From UBA8914 sp034002905 (lineage in GTDB: Bacteria; Pseudomonadota; Alphaproteobacteria; UBA9219), in assembly GCA_034002905.1 (NCBI GenBank), contig JAVEZQ010000018.1, positions 1 to 25,400 on the forward strand: DNA of 25,400 nucleotides. Direction: 5' to 3'. This document shows positions 1 through 8,381 of the stretch, piece by piece; position 1 is the first letter of the stretch; every line of letters starts with the position of its first letter. The notes under the pieces are model-generated. The model did no database searches and had not been told where the DNA came from. It worked only from the letters and a program-made list of their open reading frames with translations. A program made the translations under genes and the position numbers.

Positions 1-46
1 CTTGCCAAGGTCGGGGTCGCGAGTTCGAGCCTCGTCACCCGCTCCA
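1..46 (+). tRNA. tRNA-Gly(GCC), 3' part only
   Basis: The window opens inside the anticodon arm. The anticodon loop TTGCCAA gives anticodon GCC at 4-6. The T arm is GCGAG-TTCGAGC-CTCGT (21-35, with one G-T pair). The acceptor 3' strand CACCCGC is followed by discriminator T, which is typical of bacterial glycine tRNA, and an encoded CCA at 44-46. The 5' half lies outside the window. Confidence 0.93.
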
Positions 47-193
47 TTTTCTCACGTTCAAAATATAAAACAAAGGAATGTATCCCTGTCTTCGCGGGGA
101 CGCTAGCTTTGGCCTTCAACACGTTATGTGTAACAACTTGTTAGTTATTGTTTGATAAACAAAAATTTGTCTTTTACCGTAGTGCGGTCGTTC

Positions 194-664
194 ATGCGCG
201 TTCTTATCTCGCTTCTGTTTTCCTTTTTGATTCTTTCATTGGCTGAGCCGTCTTGTGCACAAACGAATGAAGCGACGCTCATTGGTCTGTGGCAAACCAA
301 AGACAAAGAGGCCGTCATCGAGTTTTATCGTTGCGAGGGTGATGAGTTTTGTGGGCGGTTTTACTGGCTTAAAGATGATAGTCTGAGCGAACCGTCCCTC
401 GACGATAAAAATCCCGATCCGGAATTAAAGAAACGCCCCTTATGCGGCCTCACTTTTTTGGGAGGTTTTACAGATAAGGGTGATGGAGATTACGGGAGCG
501 GTTGGGTTTACAGTGCGCGCCATGGCAGCAAGTTCAGTGCGAGCGTCAAACTCATCGATCAAGATACGCTTGAGCTGCGCGGCTTTATGTTTGTTCCCTT
601 TTTGGGACGTTCAGAAGAATGGCAACGTGTTGTGCAGTCGCCACAATGCGCCCTTTTGTCCTGA
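194..664 (+). CDS. Secreted DUF2147 family protein
   Basis: This is a 156-residue protein with an N-terminal signal peptide: MRV, a hydrophobic stretch, then a likely cleavage after the Ala in PSCAQ. The mature part follows the DUF2147 pattern: GLWQTKD, then a Cys-bearing CEGDEFCGRFYWL segment, DDKNPDPELKKRPLCG, SARHGSKFSA and the closing LRGFMFVPFLGRSEEW. The family is a small beta-rich exported domain of unknown function, common in Proteobacteria. I chose the ATG at 194 because it starts directly at the signal peptide; in-frame TTG codons at 152 and 167 would only add a polar extension. No strong ribosome binding site is seen for any of these starts. It appears to be a single-gene unit. Family assignment is confident; function is unknown. 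Confidence 0.85.
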   Translation: MRVLISLLFSFLILSLAEPSCAQTNEATLIGLWQTKDKEAVIEFYRCEGDEFCGRFYWLKDDSLSEPSLDDKNPDPELKKRPLCGLTFLGGFTDKGDGDYGSGWVYSARHGSKFSASVKLIDQDTLELRGFMFVPFLGRSEEWQRVVQSPQCALLS

Positions 665-865
665 ATACCAACGTAGTTTATTCTTTTCTTGATAAGGCAT
701 TATAGAAAGTACAAATCGAAGAGTGCGCAAAATAGGACATCTAACGCACATATTTCAGTAGTATAGTATGCATGTTTTGCATAGGGCTGTGTGACCCTAA
801 TATACTTGAAGTTAATATCTTCGTGAGAAAGTAAGACTTACTCGTGTGAGTCTGATGGTCTCGAG

Positions 866-1174
866 ATGAAATATGTAATCGATTTTGGCCCCGACGTGAT
901 GAATATCCAGTTGGATGGTGCCTTCACTTTTCAAGATGCCGAGACTTTCCGCCGATTGATGACGTTCCTGCAAGAAGAGCATCAACGAGAGCAAATCCAT
1001 CTGAATGTTGCTAAGCTGGGCTTTGTCGATGCTACAGGTGTGTCTCTCTTTCTTAACATTCATGATCTCGCTAAAAAGCTTCACTTGAAGTTGGTTTTTG
1101 TCCATCCCAAAGGGCAAGTCTATGAAGCGTTGACGCACGCCGCCCAGTTCAATCTCCTCCATATTACTGCCTAA
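866..1174 (+). CDS. STAS-domain protein (anti-sigma-factor antagonist / MlaB-like)
   Basis: This 102-residue protein is a single STAS domain. It has two N-terminal beta strands (KYVIDFGPDVMNIQLDG), the alpha-1 segment FQDAETFRRLM, a strand IHLNVAKLGFVD, and the signature loop DATG at residues 55-58 followed by a helix. STAS domains act as partner-switching antagonists of anti-sigma factors or as the MlaB subunit of lipid transporters. The serine that is phosphorylated in SpoIIAA-type proteins (motif DSSG) is Ala56 here, with Thr57 next to it, so classical serine phosphorylation is doubtful. No sigma factor, kinase or Mla gene is nearby. ftsZ follows 263 bp downstream on the same strand but looks separately transcribed. 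The partner is unknown. Confidence 0.82.
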   Translation: MKYVIDFGPDVMNIQLDGAFTFQDAETFRRLMTFLQEEHQREQIHLNVAKLGFVDATGVSLFLNIHDLAKKLHLKLVFVHPKGQVYEALTHAAQFNLLHITA

Positions 1175-1283
1175 AGCCTGCCCTCTTGGGGCAAGTTCAT
1201 GCACTGCTTGCAGTTGTTTGTGTAACATATTGGAATGTTCGGATAATTGAATATTCTTGATGGACCAAATCTTGCAACATGCA

Positions 1284-1387
1284 GATTCATAAGACTAAAT
1301 CACTGAATTTTTTGTTGAAAGATGCGATCTTTGCTTGCACGAATCAAGCGAACAGGGTGTTATGGAGCGTGTTTTTTGATCTGATTC
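1284..1387. promoter_or_regulatory. Three GANTC (CcrM-type) sites upstream of ftsZ
   Basis: GATTC at 1284-1288, GAATC at 1341-1345 and GATTC at 1383-1387 fall within 104 bp in the 263 bp gap before ftsZ. GANTC is the methylation target of CcrM, and in Caulobacter ftsZ transcription depends on CcrM and GcrA. Control of this promoter by methylation is inferred; I did not identify clear -35 and -10 boxes. Confidence 0.5.
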
Positions 1388-1437
1388 GCAGCATCTTTGT
1401 GCCGAACGGATCTCTCGCGACGTGACAGGAGGCAGGA

Positions 1438-3363
1438 ATGATCAATTTGTCGATGGCCGAACCGGAAGCATTGCTTCATCCCCGGATCACTGTGATCGGG
1501 GTCGGCGGTGGCGGAGGTAATGCCATCAACAACATGATCCGCTCAAACCTTGAAGGGTGCGAGTTTATTGTTGCCAACACGGATTCTCAGGCTCTGGCCC
1601 AATCGCTTGCCTCGCGCAAGATTCAGCTTGGCATCAATCTTTCTCGCGGGCTTGGCGCTGGTTCAAAGCCGAATATTGGTTGCGCAGCGGCCGAGGAAGC
1701 TTTGGCTGATATCATGTCGGTGCTTGATGGCTCGGATATGCTTTTTGTCACGGCGGGTATGGGCGGCGGTACAGGGACGGGTGCTGCACCCGTGATTGCG
1801 CGCGCGGCGCGTGATTCAGGCATTTTGACCGTCGGTGTTGTGACCAGACCTTTCCATTTCGAAGGCACACACCGTATGCGGCAGGCGGAGTCAGGTATCG
1901 CCGAGCTCCAGAAATATGTCGACACGCTGATCGTTATTCCGAACCAGAATCTTTTCCGTATTGCGAATGAACGCACGACTTTTGCCGAAGCTTTCCGTAT
2001 GGCTGACGAAGTCCTGCATTCCGGTGTACGTGGCATTACCGACCTGATGGTCATGCCCGGCTTTATGAATCTGGACTTTGCGGACGTGAAGACCGTTATG
2101 GGCGAGATGGGCAAAGCCATGATGGGCACGGGCGAGGCGACGGGGGATAATCGCGCGATCGAGGCGGCCGAAGCAGCCATTTCCAATCCTCTGCTTGATG
2201 ATATCTCGATGAAGGGCGCGCGTGGTGTCTTGATCAATATCACCGGCGGCTTGGATATGACCCTGTTCGAAGTCGATCAAGCGGCCAATCGTATCCGTGA
2301 GGAAGTTGATCCCGAGGCACAGATCAAAGTTGGTTCGACCATTGGTGATGGGCTTGAGGGGCGTATTCGCGTTTCGGTTATCGCCACGGGGATTGAGGCA
2401 GATGCCATGATCCATAGCAAGGCCGCCGGTTCAGCGGGTGTGACACCGCGTGTTTCCGAAGCTGTAACGCCGGCCCCCCGTCCAGCGACGCGCGCGGCGG
2501 CAGCAATTCAGGAAAGTGTGGTAACGCAACGTTCGAGCACTTCTTCGGCCCCTTTGCAGCAGCCTGCTTCACGTCAATACTATCAGCCGATTGAGGCACA
2601 AGAAGATAGCGTCTCAAAGCCGCAAGTAGCCACACAATCTCAACCTCAGCCCAAGGCGAACTATTTCACGATGCCATCGGCGATGTCGCCGGGTGTTAGT
2701 GCGCCTCACATGGCTGCTTCGCCTGTAACGATGCGGGTGCATGAAACGTCAGTTCATACGGCTGAACCTTCGTCGAAAGCTGTTCCGTCCACAAGCTATG
2801 CGGAACGTGTGGCCGCTCAGGCACAGGCTTATCAGGAGCCGGTGATTGAAACGTCGCGTGTCCGCGAGACTTTTTCTAAGATGCAGTCAATAGTTGAGGA
2901 GGAAGAGGCCGCTTCTGATTTTGACGAAGTTCAGGATGTGCCACCGTCCTCGATGGTCCGCTCTGCCGTGCCGCCTGTGCGGGAAATCCCTCCGGTACAA
3001 CAAGCGCAGCGTCAACGTACGGCACAGGCTTCGACATCTCCTGCGACGCGTAGCACAGTCCAAGACCAAGATGTTCGTATTACGCAACTCACGACGGCGA
3101 CGCCAGCTCAGCCGGCGAGTACCTCCTCGTCGTCGCATGGGCCGGGAAGGGCGCAGTCCTTGTTTCAGCGGATTACAGGCTTTGGCATGATCCGTCCCTC
3201 GGCGCATCGCGATACGGATGATGATCTAGAGGATTTGGCAGGCCTTCCTGTTAAGGCACAACCTGTGATGGAAAGCGAGCCTTCTGATCGTGAACCGTTG
3301 TCCAAAGGGGATGCCGATATGCTTGACATCCCGGCTTTCTTGCGTCGGCAAAGCAATCACTGA
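1438..3363 (+). CDS. ftsZ: Cell division protein FtsZ
   Basis: FtsZ is the tubulin-like GTPase that forms the cytokinetic ring under the membrane. The 641-residue product shows the G-box GVGGGGGNA (21-29), the tubulin signature GGGTGTG (109-115), and the T7 catalytic loop NLDFAD (211-216). The globular domain ends near residue 325. A very long disordered linker of about 300 residues, rich in Pro, Gln, Ser, Thr and Ala, follows, then the conserved C-terminal peptide DMLDIPAFLRRQ (627-638) that binds FtsA and other membrane tethers. A strong AGGAGG lies just upstream of the ATG at 1438. The linker is longer than in E. coli (about 50) and on the long side for Alphaproteobacteria. ftsQ, ftsA and lpxC, the usual dcw neighbours, are absent; a STAS gene lies upstream and a convergent hypothetical gene downstream. 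Confidence 0.98.
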   Translation: MINLSMAEPEALLHPRITVIGVGGGGGNAINNMIRSNLEGCEFIVANTDSQALAQSLASRKIQLGINLSRGLGAGSKPNIGCAAAEEALADIMSVLDGSDMLFVTAGMGGGTGTGAAPVIARAARDSGILTVGVVTRPFHFEGTHRMRQAESGIAELQKYVDTLIVIPNQNLFRIANERTTFAEAFRMADEVLHSGVRGITDLMVMPGFMNLDFADVKTVMGEMGKAMMGTGEATGDNRAIEAAEAAISNPLLDDISMKGARGVLINITGGLDMTLFEVDQAANRIREEVDPEAQIKVGSTIGDGLEGRIRVSVIATGIEADAMIHSKAAGSAGVTPRVSEAVTPAPRPATRAAAAIQESVVTQRSSTSSAPLQQPASRQYYQPIEAQEDSVSKPQVATQSQPQPKANYFTMPSAMSPGVSAPHMAASPVTMRVHETSVHTAEPSSKAVPSTSYAERVAAQAQAYQEPVIETSRVRETFSKMQSIVEEEEAASDFDEVQDVPPSSMVRSAVPPVREIPPVQQAQRQRTAQASTSPATRSTVQDQDVRITQLTTATPAQPASTSSSSHGPGRAQSLFQRITGFGMIRPSAHRDTDDDLEDLAGLPVKAQPVMESEPSDREPLSKGDADMLDIPAFLRRQSNH

Positions 3364-3396
3364 GTTTGGGTTTGTTTGTCTAACACTGCATAAAAG

Positions 3397-3425
3397 AAGG
3401 CGGGGTACTTGTGCGACCCCGCCTT
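3397..3425. terminator. Hairpin terminator between ftsZ and the convergent hypothetical gene (copy 1)
   Basis: This is a perfect 10-bp stem, AAGGCGGGGT paired with ACCCCGCCTT, with a 9-nt loop ACTTGTGCG. Read on the minus strand it is followed by CTTTTAT, so it best serves the gene at 3448-3888; it may also stop ftsZ transcription. It is nearly identical to the hairpin at 3966-3994. Confidence 0.82.
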
Positions 3426-3447
3426 AATATTTGCAATTGGAGTTTGA

Positions 3448-3888
3448 TTACAGTTTAAAACCGGGAAGCGGTTGTGCCGGAATGTGTCGCGTGACACGCT
3501 TGCCATCGACAATGTTGGGTTTACCATTAATGTAATCTTTTTCTGTTCTGTTGCCCGATGCGTCGATGTTGACAACAGCTGGTGAGCCATGAAGTGCGCC
3601 GTCACGGTGATATTCATAACACGCTGATCCATCTGGCCGCCTAATAATGTGTGAAGGTTCGCCATTTAGTGAATGCAGTGCAACTTCACTATCGAAATCA
3701 GATGGAAAACTGGCATGAGTTGTTATTTCAATAGTGCCGTTCTTATAATCTTCCCAACAAATCCTCATTGCTCCGGATTCAAGTTTCTCTTGCGTATATA
3801 TCTTAGTAGCCGCCAACCCATCCGTATCATCCATGAGTTCTTTGATAATATGTTTTATTTGATAAACGACGGTATTGTTATCTGACAT
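3448..3888 (-). CDS. Hypothetical protein with YwqK-like repeat segment
   Basis: This is a 146-residue soluble protein with no signal peptide. The N-terminal half (about 1-60) is unrecognised. The C-terminal half contains motifs like the YwqK/MORN-type repeat (HSLNGEPSHIIRRPDGSACY, then EYHRDGALHGSPAVV, then DYINGK), each with a turn such as G-x-P or H-G-x-P. Such repeats occur in putative antitoxin or immunity proteins, but the resemblance here is loose. I prefer the ATG at 3888 (MSDNNTVV) over an upstream TTG at 3900; neither has a strong ribosome binding site. The gene sits between two near-identical terminator hairpins, separating ftsZ from rplL, which suggests insertion into an older ftsZ-rplL junction. 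No partner toxin is next to it. Confidence 0.65.
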   Translation of the reverse strand: MSDNNTVVYQIKHIIKELMDDTDGLAATKIYTQEKLESGAMRICWEDYKNGTIEITTHASFPSDFDSEVALHSLNGEPSHIIRRPDGSACYEYHRDGALHGSPAVVNIDASGNRTEKDYINGKPNIVDGKRVTRHIPAQPLPGFKL

Positions 3889-3965
3889 AGGCGGACTCAA
3901 TCAATATTAAATCGAATAAGTGAAGAATAACGTAAGCTTATGGTTAATTCAACGTGATTGTAAAA

Positions 3966-3994
3966 AAGGCGGAGTGCTTGCGCGACTCCGCCTT
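3966..3994 (-). terminator. Intrinsic terminator of rplJL (copy 2)
   Basis: The stem AAGGCGGAGT pairs with ACTCCGCCTT over 10 bp with loop GCTTGCGCG. On the minus strand it is followed directly by a run of T residues (complement of the A run at 3962-3967), giving a classical intrinsic terminator 23 bp after the rplL stop. It differs from copy 1 by a compensated base pair and two loop bases. Confidence 0.9.
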
Positions 3995-4017
3995 AATGCT
4001 TGCTCTGCGAATGAAGA

Positions 4018-4389
<372 letters not shown>

Positions 4390-4456
4390 TTTACTTACTC
4401 CTTCGTGTTTAACTTTAGTTTGTGTGTTGTTCATCCGGCTTCAAACCGGAAGAGGT

Positions 4457-4975
4457 TTAAGCGGCCTGCTTGCTGCGCGCCGAAAGAACGCGAGCCAACT
4501 GACCAGCAGGCGCCTGCGTAACGCCTGCAATCTTTGTTGCGGGAGCCTGCAGCAACCCGACCAGCTTGCCGCGCAGCTCGTTGAGCGACGGCAGAGAGGC
4601 CAGCGCCATAGCGCCCTTGGCATCGAGGATCTGCGAACCCATCGCAGCGCCCAGAATCTTGATCTTTTGGTTTTTCTTGGCGAACTCGGCCACAACCTTC
4701 GCAGCAGTGACGGGGTCTTTGGAATAAGCCAGAATGGTTGGACCCTTCATATAGCTGTCCAGACCGCTCAAGCCAATTTCATTCAAAGCCAATTTGGCCA
4801 ACGTGTTCTTCATGACTTTAAGGGCGACTTGCTCTGCACGTGTTGAACGGCGCAGCTCAAGCGTCTCATCGGCATTCAGACCGCATTGCTCGGCAATGAC
4901 GATCAGGCCAGCGGCCTTCATGTCCTCGCCATAAGAAGCAACCTTACCTTCTTTTACTTTACGGTTTTCACTCAT
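4457..4975 (-). CDS. rplJ: 50S ribosomal protein L10
   Basis: L10 anchors the L7/L12 dimers to the 23S rRNA at the stalk base and in many bacteria represses its own mRNA. The 172-residue product is of normal family length. It carries the typical N-terminal segment (KEGKVASYGEDMKAAGLIVI), the RNA-binding core with VMKNTLAKLAL and GPTILAYSKDP, and a helical C-terminus that binds L7/L12. A strong GGGAGG precedes the ATG. It heads a two-gene rplJ-rplL unit. The 270 bp between tpiA and rplJ presumably holds its promoter and leader; I do not see an unambiguous L10-binding fold there. rplK and rplA are not upstream, which is unusual. Confidence 0.97.
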   Translation of the reverse strand: MSENRKVKEGKVASYGEDMKAAGLIVIAEQCGLNADETLELRRSTRAEQVALKVMKNTLAKLALNEIGLSGLDSYMKGPTILAYSKDPVTAAKVVAEFAKKNQKIKILGAAMGSQILDAKGAMALASLPSLNELRGKLVGLLQAPATKIAGVTQAPAGQLARVLSARSKQAA

Positions 4976-5245
4976 AACGCCTCCCTAATTAAAACCGAAC
5001 GCAAACGGGCAAAGAAAACAAGCGCGCCGTTTGCGCAAAACTTTTTCGAGATGGCCAAGGAGAAATAGAAGAGAACGGGAAATAACACCAATTTGGCGCT
5101 TATGGCTTAGGGCCACTATGTTTCCACGATCCGTCTATGCTGGCATTTTAACCCGGCCTTACGGCTATGCGGGACCTGCAGTCTTGGACAAATCTGAGAG
5201 GATTTATAGGGCAGGGGCAGGGGAGATGCAAGCCCGAAAACAATG
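4976..5245. other. tpiA-rplJ intergenic region and presumed rplJ leader
   Basis: No gene is supported in these 270 bp. The rplJ ribosome binding site is at its left end. The G+C-poor stretch next to it on the minus strand is the likely mRNA leader, where L10 autoregulation would be expected from other bacteria. I could not assign a promoter or an L10 kink-turn with confidence, and no terminator for tpiA is evident. Confidence 0.4.
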
Positions 5246-5992
5246 TTAACGCATCTTTTCGGCGATGGTCCAGAAGCCGTCGCTGTTGAGGCTGGCTCCG
5301 CCAACAAGGGCTCCATCGACCTCAGGACAGCTGAAAAGTTCTTCGGCATTCCCGGCGGTTACAGAACCCCCATATATAACGGGGACAATTTCGCCCGTTG
5401 CCCCAAGGGAGCGGCGAATAAGTCTGTGAACAGCCTCAATGTCTTCGATTGCGGGCACTTCTCCACTGCCGATGGCCCAAACGGGCTCATACGCGATCAC
5501 AAGTTGAGAGGGGTGAAACTTGCTCGGCAAAGCCTCGGAAAGCTGCTGGATCACGGCGGTATCGGTTTGGCCACTCGCTTTTTGCTCTAATGTTTCCCCA
5601 ACGCAAATGATCGTAGTCAGGCCGGCAAGCTGGGCCGCGGCCAGCTTTTTGGCAATCAATTCACCCTTTTCGCCATAGGCAGCCCGTCGCTCCGAATGGC
5701 CCAGAATAACGAAACGGGCCCCAAGGTCGGCCAACATTCCGGCACTGATGTCGCCTGTATAAGCTCCGTGATTAGCGTAATGGCAATCTTGGCCGCCGAC
5801 GAGGACCGGTGTCCCCAAAAGGGTATCGCACAAGGGCCAAATCAGCGTCGCAGGAGGGCATAGAACGATCTCGGCAACCATGGGCTGAGTCGCATTGGCT
5901 CTCTCGGCAATATCACGCGCCAGATTAAGACCAGAGGTCAGGCGGCCATTCATTTTCCAATTACCGATTATAAGTTTGCGTCGCCTTGCCAT
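5246..5992 (-). CDS. tpiA: Triosephosphate isomerase
   Basis: TpiA interconverts dihydroxyacetone phosphate and glyceraldehyde 3-phosphate in glycolysis and gluconeogenesis. The 248-residue protein has the expected TIM-barrel length and all catalytic landmarks: NWKMNG with Lys13, GHSERR with electrophile His99, AYEPVWAIG with catalytic base Glu169, and the phosphate-binding YGGSV (207-211). The start ATG at 5992 gives MARRRKLIIGNWK and has AAGG upstream; the in-frame extension to 6055 has no homology to the family. It is divergent from the ppiD-like gene, a conserved alphaproteobacterial arrangement, with 126 bp between the two starts. Confidence 0.97.
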   Translation of the reverse strand: MARRRKLIIGNWKMNGRLTSGLNLARDIAERANATQPMVAEIVLCPPATLIWPLCDTLLGTPVLVGGQDCHYANHGAYTGDISAGMLADLGARFVILGHSERRAAYGEKGELIAKKLAAAQLAGLTTIICVGETLEQKASGQTDTAVIQQLSEALPSKFHPSQLVIAYEPVWAIGSGEVPAIEDIEAVHRLIRRSLGATGEIVPVIYGGSVTAGNAEELFSCPEVDGALVGGASLNSDGFWTIAEKMR

Positions 5993-6118
5993 GATCGCTA
6001 CCTTGTACTTGGTTTGTTTGAATCTATTGCCGTGCGGATCATAGTCCCTTATCATCCGAGCGGCAACGTTGAATCACCTCGTGACCGAGATCGTATCATA
6101 ACAGTAAGGACCCCTACA

Positions 6119-8008
6119 ATGCTTCAATCCATACGTGAAATGACAAAACACTGGATCTTCAAGGGGCTGATGATTTTGCTTGTCGTCAGCTTTGGTCTGT
6201 GGGGGATTGGGGACATGTTTCGCGGCAATCCGCAGCAAAGGACTGTCGCAAGCGTCGGGGGGGTTGCGATACCGGTTCAATCTCTTGAAACGCGGTTCCG
6301 GTTGGGCTTGCCAGAAGCGCGGTCCGTTTTTGGTCCGGACCTTACGCTAGAAAAAGCCCGCAAGATTGGCGTGCTGGATCGCACCTTGAATCTGATGATC
6401 GAGGAAATTTCCTTTAATCTTGAGGCGATACGCCTTGGCATTTCCGTCAGTGACCAGATGGCACTGGAAACAATCGCCAAGCAGCCAGGCTTTCGTGATG
6501 CGAACGGTAAGTTTAATGCTGAAATGTGGCACAGGCTTCTTACCCAGAGCGGGATGACCGAACGCTTTTTCTTGGACAATGTGGAGAAGGAAAAGGCGCG
6601 TGCCGTTATTCTTTCGACCTTGGCGGGCAATATGCTCCCTCCGAAAATCATGATCGATTCCTTGTATGAAGCGCGCGGGGCGAAGCGGTTGTTTGAGGTG
6701 CTAACGATACAGGACCACAGTTTTACGGATATTTCCAAGCCGTCTGATGATGATCTGATGGCCTTTTACAAAGAAAATGAAGGACTGTTTTTTGCGCCTG
6801 AATACAGGGCTGTTACTGTCGCGACTCTTTCTCCAGAGGCGTTGCAAGACGACATTTCCATCAGCGATGAAGATGTCAAGGCTGAGTATGAAAAGCGCAA
6901 AGAAGAACTTATGGAACCTGAAACGCGTGATGTGGTTCAGGTAGTTCTGCAGGATGAGGGAAAGGCCAAAGCCTTGTATGATGCGGCCGAAAAGGCTGGA
7001 GATTTATCGAAGGCGGCCAAGGCGCACGGCATGACTCCGATCATGATGAAGAAGATTAGCGAGAAAACGGTTTTGCCCGAGCTCTATACCACCCTGTTCA
7101 GCAATGAAGAAAAGCAGGTTTCTCCGCCAGTCAAAACATCGTTGGGGTATCATGTGACTCAGGTGATGAAAGTTTATACTGGGGGGCTTCCCGTTTTTGA
7201 TGAGGTCAAGGAATCGCTTAAGAAGTCTTTGAAGGAAGAACGTCAGGGGGATTACCTTGCAACAACAATCAACAAGCTTGATGATGCCTTGGCTGGGGGA
7301 CGGTCTTTAGAAGATATTGCCGATGATTTGCGTCTCCATCTCATGCGATATGCGGCCATCGATCAAGCGGGAAAAGATACTGAAGGCAAGGAGATCAAAG
7401 ACATTCCGAATAAACAGGAACTGCTCCATATTGCCTATGGCCTTAGCGACGGGGATGCGAGCCCTGTTCAAGAGGGAGGGAATGGGGGCTATTACGTGGT
7501 GCGGTTGGACAAGATTACACCGAGTCAGGCGCGGCCCTTTGATGAGGTCAAAATGCGTGTGACCTCGGCCTGGATCCAAAAGAAGCAGCATGAAAAGGCT
7601 GTTGCTGAAGCCGAGATGATTGCTAAGGCGATTCGGGAAGGCAAGAAAGTCGCCGATTTTGCGACGACGCGTGGCGTTAGTATCCGTCTGTCCAAGCCTG
7701 TCTCGCTTTTGGGCGAGCCGGATAACGACATTCCGTCCAAGATTGCGCCGCAGATGTTTGTGATGAAGCCGGGGGATGTCATCACGGCTCAAACGCCCGA
7801 TAAGCAATATGTTTTGCGTCTGAGTTCGATTGTACCTGTGAGTGCAAAAGACCCTGAGCCTATCAGAATTAAGGTGGCGGAGCAGGTTAAAGAGGATCTG
7901 CCGCTTGACATGGTCAAACAGTATATGGAGCATCTTCATAAGGTTTTTTCGGTCAAAATTAACAAAGACTTGTTTGAAAGCCTGAAAAATAGGGATGCGA
8001 ATGAGTGA
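6119..8008 (+). CDS. ppiD: Membrane-anchored peptidyl-prolyl isomerase/foldase (PpiD/SurA-like)
   Basis: PpiD-type foldases are periplasmic chaperones tethered to the inner membrane that help newly exported proteins fold. The 630-residue product begins MLQSIREMTKHWIFKG and has one transmembrane helix at about residues 16-31, ending in GLWGIGDMFRG, a hallmark of the alphaproteobacterial family. A SurA-N-like chaperone region follows (VASVGGVAIPVQ, ARKIGVLDRTLNLMIEE), then a degenerate parvulin-type domain around 260-370 (KISEKTVLPEL, SLGYHVTQVMKVY) and a helical C-terminus. The start ATG at 6119 has AAGGA upstream; a longer in-frame start at 6014 would run into the tpiA promoter. Parvulin catalytic residues are not obviously conserved, so chaperone activity may dominate. 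It is divergent from tpiA; trpE, often the next gene, is absent. Confidence 0.9.
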   Translation: MLQSIREMTKHWIFKGLMILLVVSFGLWGIGDMFRGNPQQRTVASVGGVAIPVQSLETRFRLGLPEARSVFGPDLTLEKARKIGVLDRTLNLMIEEISFNLEAIRLGISVSDQMALETIAKQPGFRDANGKFNAEMWHRLLTQSGMTERFFLDNVEKEKARAVILSTLAGNMLPPKIMIDSLYEARGAKRLFEVLTIQDHSFTDISKPSDDDLMAFYKENEGLFFAPEYRAVTVATLSPEALQDDISISDEDVKAEYEKRKEELMEPETRDVVQVVLQDEGKAKALYDAAEKAGDLSKAAKAHGMTPIMMKKISEKTVLPELYTTLFSNEEKQVSPPVKTSLGYHVTQVMKVYTGGLPVFDEVKESLKKSLKEERQGDYLATTINKLDDALAGGRSLEDIADDLRLHLMRYAAIDQAGKDTEGKEIKDIPNKQELLHIAYGLSDGDASPVQEGGNGGYYVVRLDKITPSQARPFDEVKMRVTSAWIQKKQHEKAVAEAEMIAKAIREGKKVADFATTRGVSIRLSKPVSLLGEPDNDIPSKIAPQMFVMKPGDVITAQTPDKQYVLRLSSIVPVSAKDPEPIRIKVAEQVKEDLPLDMVKQYMEHLHKVFSVKINKDLFESLKNRDANE

Positions 8009-8050
8009 TGCTAACGGCGTCTTAACGGATGCATGCGTAAAGTTGCCCTC

Positions 8051-8350
8051 ATGAAAAAGTTGATCCTTCTTCTTGTTGCTTTAGCATTCGTGAGTATGCA
8101 TGCAACCTCTGTTGGAGCGGCATCTGTTGATGCACGAGAAGTTGCCCGAATGAATAATTGCGTGCCGAAAAAGATCGATATATACCAACAAACACTTGGG
8201 GCGCGTCCGCAAACAACCTATCGTGTTGAATGTGTCCTTCCCAAAACTGTGGCGACCGACTTGGTGGCTCAACCTGTTAATGCTGTTCTCATTCAATGCA
8301 GCGGTTCTTTGTGCAAGATGCTTCGTGCTGTTAACTTGAATGATCGATGA
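8051..8350 (+). CDS. Small secreted hypothetical protein
   Basis: The 99-residue product has a clear signal peptide (MKKLILLLVALAF, then SVGAA before the mature part). The mature region of about 75 residues has four cysteines (in NNCVPKK, RVECVLP, IQCSG and LCKML), which could form two disulfides in the periplasm. I do not recognise a family. An in-frame ATG at 8033 would add six residues, has slightly better upstream purines and cannot be excluded. It starts 42 bp after the foldase gene on the same strand, so it may be co-transcribed and could be a client or accessory of that foldase; this is only a positional inference. Confidence 0.65.
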   Translation: MKKLILLLVALAFVSMHATSVGAASVDAREVARMNNCVPKKIDIYQQTLGARPQTTYRVECVLPKTVATDLVAQPVNAVLIQCSGSLCKMLRAVNLNDR

Positions 8351-8381
8351 TCAGTTCTGTTTAAAATGATGTGTTGATTCA

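Noticed and set aside
812..1228. Minus-strand frame of 138 codons over the STAS gene
   Set aside because: The plus-strand STAS domain is clear, and the reverse frame has no recognisable features.
1623..2415. Two long minus-strand frames inside ftsZ
   Set aside because: They are shadows of the conserved FtsZ GTPase domain with no family features.
7307..7939. Minus-strand frame of 210 codons
   Set aside because: It is antisense to the foldase gene, His/Arg-rich and without any motif.
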